Of a DNA stretch of 64,000 nucleotides, positions 51,871-64,000 are shown one piece after another. The first letter of the stretch is position 1. Each line of letters begins with the position of its first letter. The notes under the pieces are model-generated. The model worked only from the letters and a program-made list of their open reading frames with translations, was not told where the DNA came from and did no database searches. Position numbers and translations under genes: made by a program. Source of the stretch: Acanthornis magna (Eukaryota; Chordata; Aves; Passeriformes; Acanthizidae); contig JAWUZG010000036.1 in NCBI GenBank assembly GCA_036785705.1, forward strand, positions 12,581,501 through 12,645,500, written 5' to 3'.

Positions 51871-54800
51871 CTTCTCTTCCTCCTGGTGTTAGGTGATCCC
51901 TCACTTTTTCCAGAACCCCACTATAAACCCATGCTCCCACATACCCTCTTCTGCCATGACTCACCCTCCCTAGCTAACCTTCTAATTATTTGTAATTAAC
52001 AATAACAAGAAGGAACTGACATTAAGTAGAGATGATCAGATGTGAGGATGAGTTCAGTGCAAATGCTTAGAGAGACAGAAACAGCATCATATACAACTGA
52101 ATAATCCTATAATAGTTCTGTGTATATTCCTCTTCCCACAACCCCTGCCTGACTCTCTTGTGCTCTGTGTCCTTTTATGAGATATCTAACCTTGATTGGA
52201 AGCAGAGGTCATCCACTTTCATTTGCACAGGTGCTCATTATTAACAGAGGTCAAGGCATCTGAAAATCAGGCTAGCTTTTTAAATTTGCTATGTAAAGCA
52301 ACATCAAACATAACTGTTGCAGCCTGTGCTAATACATAATACAAGGCGTTGAAATTACCATGGGCTTCCCTCAGCTGCCTTGGACTTCCTTGTACAAAAA
52401 AGTCCAGCCTTTCCTGTTCTGCCCACTTATTGCACCTCTCATGTATCTTTTACTGCAGCTATCCATGACTTAATGCGATGGCAGGCATGAGAAGCTTGCC
52501 TTGAGGATGATATGCAAATTGCTTTTTTTTCTTTTTCTACAGAAGATTAAACCTGCTTTGATGACATAACCTTGCTTCCTTTCTTCTGCTCTCATTGACT
52601 TTCCTCTTCTGCCACAGTCTACTTTATAATGCATTATGCTTCCCATTCCTCCCATCAGAACCAGCAGTCTTAATCCACGGGAACCAGAATCCCACTACAA
52701 AATCCTTGTCACTTTCTCTCCTTCAGTGTAGGCTATTCCAAAACAATAAAACTACATTGGACTTTATTATTTATAATAAATAAGGAAAAAAGCCTTATTA
52801 TAATAAGCAATGCTACAAAGGCTACTTCATGAGCAGAAAATGTCATATATGTAGAATTTTCATGAAATGTCAGAGTTTACTATTAATTTGATTGTAATGC
52901 TTGTGTCTGTAAAACTGGTGAAACATGACCAGGAGCAGGTGAGGCCTTGCTGAGCTGGCAGTAAGACTGAAAAAGTGACCTCAAAGCTTCTTTTATTTGC
53001 TTTGTTAACACTGTGGCTGTGGTGGTCATTTGATGTGAAATACTGTGAACTGAATTCTTCAAAAGAACAGTCCACAAGAAGGATGTCCAAGATGAGCAGG
53101 TTCTAAGGGGTAATTACATTACTTTATCACTTTGGAGCACTTTGTATAGGAAGATCTAGTTGTGTGATGGATTATCAGCCCCAAAGATCTCAAGTCCAAG
53201 TAATCAATTAAAAAAAGCTGGTATTTATTCCTCTGGGTGGGGAATAAGGCAAGAAGAAGTTCACCTCTGCCTAAGATTCTCAGTGTATGGAGAGACACCC
53301 ATGCACCCATCTACTCACTCAGGGAGAACACTTGTTTCACCTTTTCCTTTATCTAATTTTTGAAACTGTCAACAGAAAACAAGCAGTCATTTTCATGATC
53401 ATTCAATATATGTAAGGGAGGCAGAGGGTGGATTAATCTTAATTTCTGGCCTGCCAGAAAAGACATCAGCCTACAAAATGCCAAAGTGCTGGGTGAGTCC
53501 ATTCAATTCTTCCACTCAGAATCCTTAGTGGAGGTAACTGTAAAATACCTAATAGCTTTTTAACCTCTGAAAAAAAATGTGTTTAGAAACTCTTTACTTG
53601 GGCCAGTTTGGTACTAATAATGCTTCTGTGTATGGTGCTGTTGATTTCCTTTTATGTTTTCATCATGAGGATTAAGGTGTTTCCTCCAACAGTAAGCAGG
53701 AAAGGGCATTAAAATAGTCAATAAGGATAATACCTTACTCCTGTCCAGATCACATCTATTTCTTATGGAAAACAGAAAATTTTTTTTGCCCATGATTCCA
53801 CAGTAGAGAAAAAAAGCCAGCAATGGTTTCAAGTGCAGCCTGTACAACAGACCATTTCAAATCAATTTTGTTCCCATACTGAAGCTAATTTACATGGATA
53901 AATCCCGGAGGCTAAATCTTTAGTTTCTGTTATCCTAATTTCCAAACACCCTGATGATCCATGATATTTCTTTCCAAATATATATATATTAAATATATAT
54001 TTAAATGGAGCTTAATCTCTTAATTTGTATGTCCTAGTCCAACATTGTGGAAATTCAATCAAAGACATTTCTGCCACTGTTGGTACATAAAGAGTATAAA
54101 ACTAGACCAAACGAAAAAAAACCTGGGGTCTATGCCATGCATGATTCTGTTTGATTCCTTGGGTATACATCTAGTTGGGGGTTCATAATTACCTATAAAG
54201 ACCTATAATTTTTTGAAATTCAAATTTACATTTAGAATCCATTTAATCAGGCAAGAAATTACCTGTTATTGAGGGATAGCTGAAGGATCATTCTCCAATA
54301 TGACTATTTTCAGAAGTAATAAAATAGCTTCAGACTAACAGAATATTTTTCTAGTTTCCTAAGTAACCTGGAGAATGGTGGAAACTTTATTCAATATTGT
54401 GAAGTAGCATATGCCCAAACTCTTTTCTTTTTTCTCACATGTATTATATATAGCAGCTTAATGAAATGGAAAAAATTTCAGAACCCTGGAAAGGATTACA
54501 GAATGCCCTAGAACACTTGAGTTACTAGTGGCATCACTGGGTGATACATTTTGTTAATATTGAAGCATGACCTGTTTGAATAATTTTCTTGACTTGTTTG
54601 CTGCTGGCGGACTAGTACACATGGTCATACAAGTATGTATGTATATTTGCAAAAATATTTTTTAAAACTTCATAAAGATGTTTTCATAAGAGTACAACAG
54701 ATTCTTTTCTTTCTTGTCAATGTTATTTCATTGTGTCCACCATTCATTCCTGAGAAACCTTCTGCTTTCACCTAATCTTTTAATCCCCACATTTCCTTTC

Positions 54801-55197
54801 AAGTACATATGCTCCCAAACTAAACTGTTATGCTGGGTTTTCCCTTGGTTTCAATGTAAGAGATTAGAACAATTGCTGGAGCAGCATAAAATGCAGACCA
54901 CATCTATCAAGGGAAGGTAAGACATTTGTTATATAGAGGACATGGACAAGTACCTTTCTAATATTTATCTTCCTACATGCCGAATTACAACAGGGATCTT
55001 ATGTGTTTAAGTAAAGACGGCCAAGTAGTGTACTACAGTGTCTCATTCAAGACAGGATCCACCCTGAGAAAGAATTTCAGCACCTTTGTTCCTGATGCAA
55101 GTTCTTATACCAATAATTTCAAAGTGACTTTCTCTCCTTGGGCTCAGAGACTAGGACAAACATACCCTGAAAAGTGTATTTCTCCTTAACCTGATTT
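51871..55197. other. Intergenic, no gene recognised
   Basis: Mostly AT-rich. A TA-rich tract lies at 53979-54005. The frames present are short and featureless. Confidence 0.55.
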
Positions 55198-55203
55198 AAA
55201 CAT
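55198..55203. repeat. 5' target-site duplication AAACAT of the solo LTR
   Basis: Identical to 55659-55664 on the other side of the LTR. Confidence 0.88.
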
Positions 55204-55658
55204 TGTGGGAGGTCCAACCCTGGTTGCTGCCACCCCTGTTCTGGAAGAAAGGCGTGTCCAGAGCCTGGGACCAACCCCATCTTCCCAAAAGTTCTGTTAT
55301 GTTTGAAGCTTTATTGCTTCTGAGCTGTTGTACCCCTCCCTCAAGTGTTTTTATTGGACCCCTGACCCTTGTACCTTCCCCTTGTCCTTTACCCCATTGG
55401 CTGGTACCCTCCCTTAAAAACGGCTGCACGGGGACATTTCCCTGGTGCTCTCCCTCCGGGATCCCCTCGCCCGACCCCTAATAAAGGAGAGTTAGGGGGA
55501 GACCCCCTGCCACAACCCTTTGCCTCTTTCGCCTCATTCCATCGGCACCTTGTCGGTCCCTGGCTGGGGGCAGCCCCGCCTCTGTGTGATACAGCCGAGC
55601 ATTTAGGGGCTGGCGCCTCGGTTGAGGATGGCCAGGAATAGCCAGGCGTTATACAACA
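55204..55658 (+). mobile_element. Solo LTR of an endogenous retrovirus, 6-bp target duplication
   Basis: A 455-bp element starting TGTGGGAGG and ending TACAACA, flanked by identical AAACAT hexamers (55198-55203 and 55659-55664). It has an inverted CCAAT (55396-55400), a TATA-like TTAAAAA (about 55414-55420), a poly(A) signal AATAAA (55480-55485) and a GC-rich U5. No internal retroviral sequence is present, so it arose by LTR-LTR recombination. Six-base duplications point to a class II (ERVK-type) virus. The intact duplications and many CpGs suggest it is younger than the LTR at 10789. Open frames within it are not genes. Confidence 0.9.
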
Positions 55659-55664
55659 AAACAT
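55659..55664. repeat. 3' target-site duplication AAACAT of the solo LTR
   Basis: Identical to 55198-55203. The match fixes the LTR boundaries to the base. Confidence 0.88.
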
Positions 55665-57561
55665 CTCTCTTGTTTTGCTATAGGAAAATAAAAAGTGAGG
55701 TAAGGATATGGAGCAGAAGCTGCACTAAGGAGAAAGATACGTAAGGATTTAGAAACCACCAAACATAAACACTGCATACAAATAGACAATACGTTTGACT
55801 TATTTTCGTGAGGTGTATTTCAACCATTCACAAACAACTAGCATCCTGGGGCCTTCACATACACTTTTAAATATTCTCCATTTAAGGTTAGTTTATTTGC
55901 TTACACATGCCTGAATTACAGCCACACAAGCATGATTTTGGTACCCAAAGAAATCATAGCAGCTGAAATAAAGGTTTTCACTTTCTCCAGCACATAGTCA
56001 AACAAAAAGTGGTTTTTCCATTTGAAATACTATAGCTCTAACAAATTTTGTATTTCAAATGCACACAAACTGTATGTTTACTGGTGTCATAAACAATAAG
56101 GGAGATTTTGTCATGAAAAATAACTCAACAGTAGCTATATGTGTGCAGCAGAACATGGTAAGTCATGGCCTCTCAGGAATAAAATCAGCCATTTTCCCTT
56201 GAAGAAATTAGACAGCTGGGAAGCTGATTTCTGCTCACTATAGCAAGTGTATATTTAACTTCACTGAACTGCCTAGGGTTACATTAATGAATCCATCTGA
56301 AGAACTCAATGGGGTCTTCCTGTCTAGACTTGAGAAGTAAATAAATATTACCTAATGCATGGTATTCAATACAAACCCAATCACATGTATACACGCTGCA
56401 AGATGAAGCAAGCCAGCGATAACTACTCTGCTTGCTATTTCAGGCTGACATCTGCACTTTGTTTAGTTTGCATTTTATTACTCTGACTGCCTGTTCCTTG
56501 CATTCAGCTGCTGTGATTGATACGCTGATGGCAATTGATGTCTTTCAAAGCAGGCCTCATTCAGTTGTAGGAACAATAGGTCAAGTAAGCAATTGAACTG
56601 CTTGCTGTTGCATCAGAACAGTTGCTTGAAGACAGCTGTGTGTTTATACAGGTCCAGGTGCTATGTAATACCTAAGAGAAATAAGCCCAGTCCACAAGTA
56701 AGATACTTTCCCCCTGCCTGGAGTCCATGAGTTCTCCAGCATCACACCGATTTGCATGGTTTTAACTGATGAATGGCACTGCCTTCAGTTTTGGAAAGCT
56801 ATTACTCTCGTAAGTGTATGCTTAGAAGGAGGATTGCAGAAAGCAGCAGGCCCACCCTATGTTGGCCCCAGCTGTTTTGAATTACTTTACAGAAAACTTA
56901 AATCAAAACTGGCCTTAACCACCACTGTTGCTATTTAATATTAGCAGGTGGGTAGAGTAAGCCCAAAGTTGACACTAAGTCACCCTTCAATTTTTTTACC
57001 CTTTTGATTTTACTTTACTGTGGTTACTGTTTAACCCTTTCTTCAGGTAGAAAGACACAAAAGAAAGATCACTAGAGGTGGAGTGATAGGTATAGTCAAT
57101 TCATATGGCTGTTGAGGATACTTAGCCCCTTGAGAAGACCAATGCTTCCACAGCAAGTAGAAGAGAAAGCTTACACAGCTACTTATCCTATGGTCCCCTA
57201 GCTATTATTGAGAAGCAAGAACTTTTCAGTCACTGAAAAACATAGATTTGGAGATGTAGTATCTTGAAGAGATCCATACTTTTGTTTTAAGCCCCTAGGA
57301 CAATAACTAAGTGTCAAGGCCTACATCACTAGTCAGTAGGCTCCACCAGAAATTGTTTTAGGATTGCAGCTATAATTAACAACAGTTGGGGTAGTGTTTG
57401 TGACTTAGAAGTGGGCATAGACACAGACAAACCTGCCTGCCATTCAGATCCTGACGTGTAGCAGACTTTTTAAAAATAGCATCTGGAATGCAAACGTGCA
57501 AGATTCTTTGTAATGCAAAGTAAAGTATGTTGAGTTATACTGGAAAAACAGTAGGGAATGA
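55665..57561. other. Intergenic between solo LTR and PLK2 3' end
   Basis: No gene. The part at 56400-56640 looks like unique, non-simple sequence and is a conserved-element candidate. An alternative distal PLK2 poly(A) signal (minus-strand AATAAA) lies near 56473-56478. Confidence 0.55.
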
Positions 57562-58142
57562 TGCTTCAGATTTCCATTCTCTTTATTGCCAACAGATTTA
57601 TATTCAAAATGCCAAGGTCCAAAAAAAAAAAGTAATAAATACTTCACTTTAGGCTGTAATAAATTAAAAAAAAAAAAAATTAACAAGGAATGCACTTTGC
57701 CAGCCACAAGTGTGGGCATTTTTGAAAAATAAGGAAAAAAACAGTATGGCCATAGTTCACAGTTAAGCAACCAGAAGCTGCTTGTTACAAATATCCCCAA
57801 CAACGGAGCTCTCCCTTCCCTCCCTTTCCAGATGTGTATTCACAGTTTAACTCCATCAGAGATGCTCTCTTACAGAGCAAGCTGACACACTCTGCTCCGA
57901 GTTCAAGTCAAATATATCTTTAACACACATGAAGCAAGGAAAACTATAATCCGAAGAACTCCTTGTCACAACATTTTAGTCCAACAGTAGGTTTAGGCTT
58001 CTAATAGATGTGTGCCCAGCACACTAGACAGTCAAGTTTTCGTACCACCACACATCCATCATCAACATACTAGTTGCTCCACCATCTTCACTGTAGATTC
58101 ACAGTGAACAAGAGTCCATTTGGTTTAACTGAGTCAGTTCTT
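57562..58142 (-). other. PLK2: PLK2 3' untranslated region (approximate end)
   Basis: About 580 nt from the stop codon to a putative cleavage site near 57562. On the minus strand it holds two ATTTATT AU-rich elements (57634-57640 and 57658-57664) around a U-run. Such elements usually speed message decay, which fits an immediate-early-type gene. The cleavage site is inferred from the poly(A) signal; open frames in this stretch on the minus strand are not part of the PLK2 protein. Confidence 0.7.
57582..57587 (-). terminator. PLK2: PLK2 poly(A) signal AATAAA
   Basis: Minus-strand AATAAA about 560 nt past the stop codon, followed about 25-45 nt later by a U-rich stretch (TGTTTTTCC) that could be the downstream element. 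It is the first canonical hexamer I see after the stop. A second AATAAA near 56473-56478 could give a longer 3' end. Confidence 0.65.
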
Positions 58143-63361
<5,219 letters not shown>

Positions 63362-63470
63362 CACCGCGCCCCGCCGGCTCCGTCCTGCCTGCCCTCCTCG
63401 GCCCTGCTTCACCTGCCCTAGACTTCCCCCAGCTCCGCTCCCGACGCCGAGCAGCTCCCGGCGCTCGCCC

Positions 63471-63480
63471 CTTATATAGG
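63471..63480 (-). promoter_or_regulatory. PLK2: PLK2 TATA box
   Basis: Minus-strand CCTATATAAG lies 110 nt upstream of the start codon and predicts transcription from about 63441-63447, giving a 5' UTR of roughly 80 nt. The wider CCTATATAAGG is one base too long for a canonical CArG (serum response) box. TATA plus GC-rich flanks is typical of strongly inducible genes. Confidence 0.75.
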
Positions 63481-63660
63481 GGGTGGCGGCTCCGCCCCAG
63501 CGCTGCGGGGCGGTCCCCGCCCGAACTCCGCTCCGCCCGCCCGGCTCGGCCCGGCCCCGCCCAGCCCAGGGACGGCCCGAGGCGAGCCGGGCAGCGCCGG
63601 GCTGACCTGTTGTGCTCTGTCTTGCCCAGCCGTGCGGCGGGAGGGGAGCGGGGTGGTGGG

Positions 63661-64000
63661 GCGGGCTAAAGCACGCTGTTGTCCCCTTCAGCGGCAGAGG
63701 CTGCTCTGGCCGCTGCCGTCCTGTGTGGGAGCTCGACAAGGGGAGCTTCATCATAAAACGTGGCTTCCTCGCTCGAGGATTGCTGCTTACGGGTGGACGG
63801 TCTGAGCTGTGGCCTGTAGGAGCAGCCCCCTAACGCGTGCCTGTTGCTGCACGTGGGAAGGGAACGAGTTTGTCCCGCCTATGCCAATGCAGCTCCACTG
63901 CAGCAGAGAGATGGGGCCAGCATGGAGCTGAGGCCTGTGGGCTCTCTCAGATGGTGCAAATTTTCGGCGTGAGTCCCCCACTGGCAAGGGGCTACCCTGT
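63661..64000. other. PLK2 upstream flank, no gene seen
   Basis: Moderately GC-rich sequence upstream of the CpG island. Besides the E-box there is a CCAAT motif near 63883-63887. No open frame here resembles a known protein. Confidence 0.6.
63850..63855. promoter_or_regulatory. Canonical E-box CACGTG upstream of PLK2
   Basis: CACGTG lies about 400 bp upstream of the predicted PLK2 start site, within a moderately GC-rich flank. This is a candidate site for MYC/USF/CLOCK-type bHLH factors. A single 6-bp match can be chance. Confidence 0.3.

Noticed and set aside
57444..57803. 119-codon minus-strand frame
   Set aside because: It lies within and just past the PLK2 3' UTR, is Phe/Leu-rich from U-runs, and is not protein-like.

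Overview
The window is vertebrate nuclear DNA, almost certainly from a bird. The evidence is several CR1 LINE fragments, one keeping the avian-type 8-bp 3' terminal repeats, two solo LTRs, very few SINE-like sequences, and one complete spliced gene whose protein is Polo-like kinase 2 (PLK2). PLK2 is Z-linked in birds as far as I know, so a Z-chromosome origin is likely, but the window alone does not prove it.

Layout. From 1 to about 57,560 the DNA is an AT-rich gene desert with no gene I can support. It holds CR1 relics (about 7440-8335, 8685-9070, 18328-18935, 20960-22600, 26495-27172, 35820-36050, 49060-49215), an ERVL-like solo LTR on the minus strand (10789-11377), an ERV solo LTR with perfect 6-bp target duplications on the plus strand (55204-55658), and a tRNA-like SINE relic (about 1222-1395). 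It also holds a 380-bp uninterrupted homopurine tract built from GGGA and GGAAA units (12658-13037), an 80-nt A homopolymer (45957-46036), an unidentified dispersed repeat present as an inverted pair (29265-29347 and 31844-31928), a strong hairpin (33511-33575), and a GC-rich island with an 84-bp tandem duplication (51420-51870). From about 57,560 to 63,445, on the minus strand, lies PLK2: 14 coding exons, all GT-AG, in-frame through 664 codons. Its TATA-containing CpG-island promoter is at the right-hand end.

How it works together. PLK2 is the only gene. It encodes an N-terminal Ser/Thr kinase domain and a C-terminal polo-box domain, with all catalytic and phosphopeptide-pincer residues present. 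The 3' UTR carries AU-rich elements and a poly(A) signal, which fits a rapidly induced, short-lived message. The desert lies on the 3' side of the gene. In mammals I recall a long gene desert on the same side of PLK2, so the left 57 kb may hold distant regulatory elements, but I cannot demonstrate conservation from one sequence.

I found no undescribed gene system. The most unusual items are the inverted repeat pair with a 48-bp core that is nearly identical, the long homopurine tract, the isolated GC island with its 28-codon-sized duplication, and a long minus-strand reading frame broken by one stop at 49220-49775.
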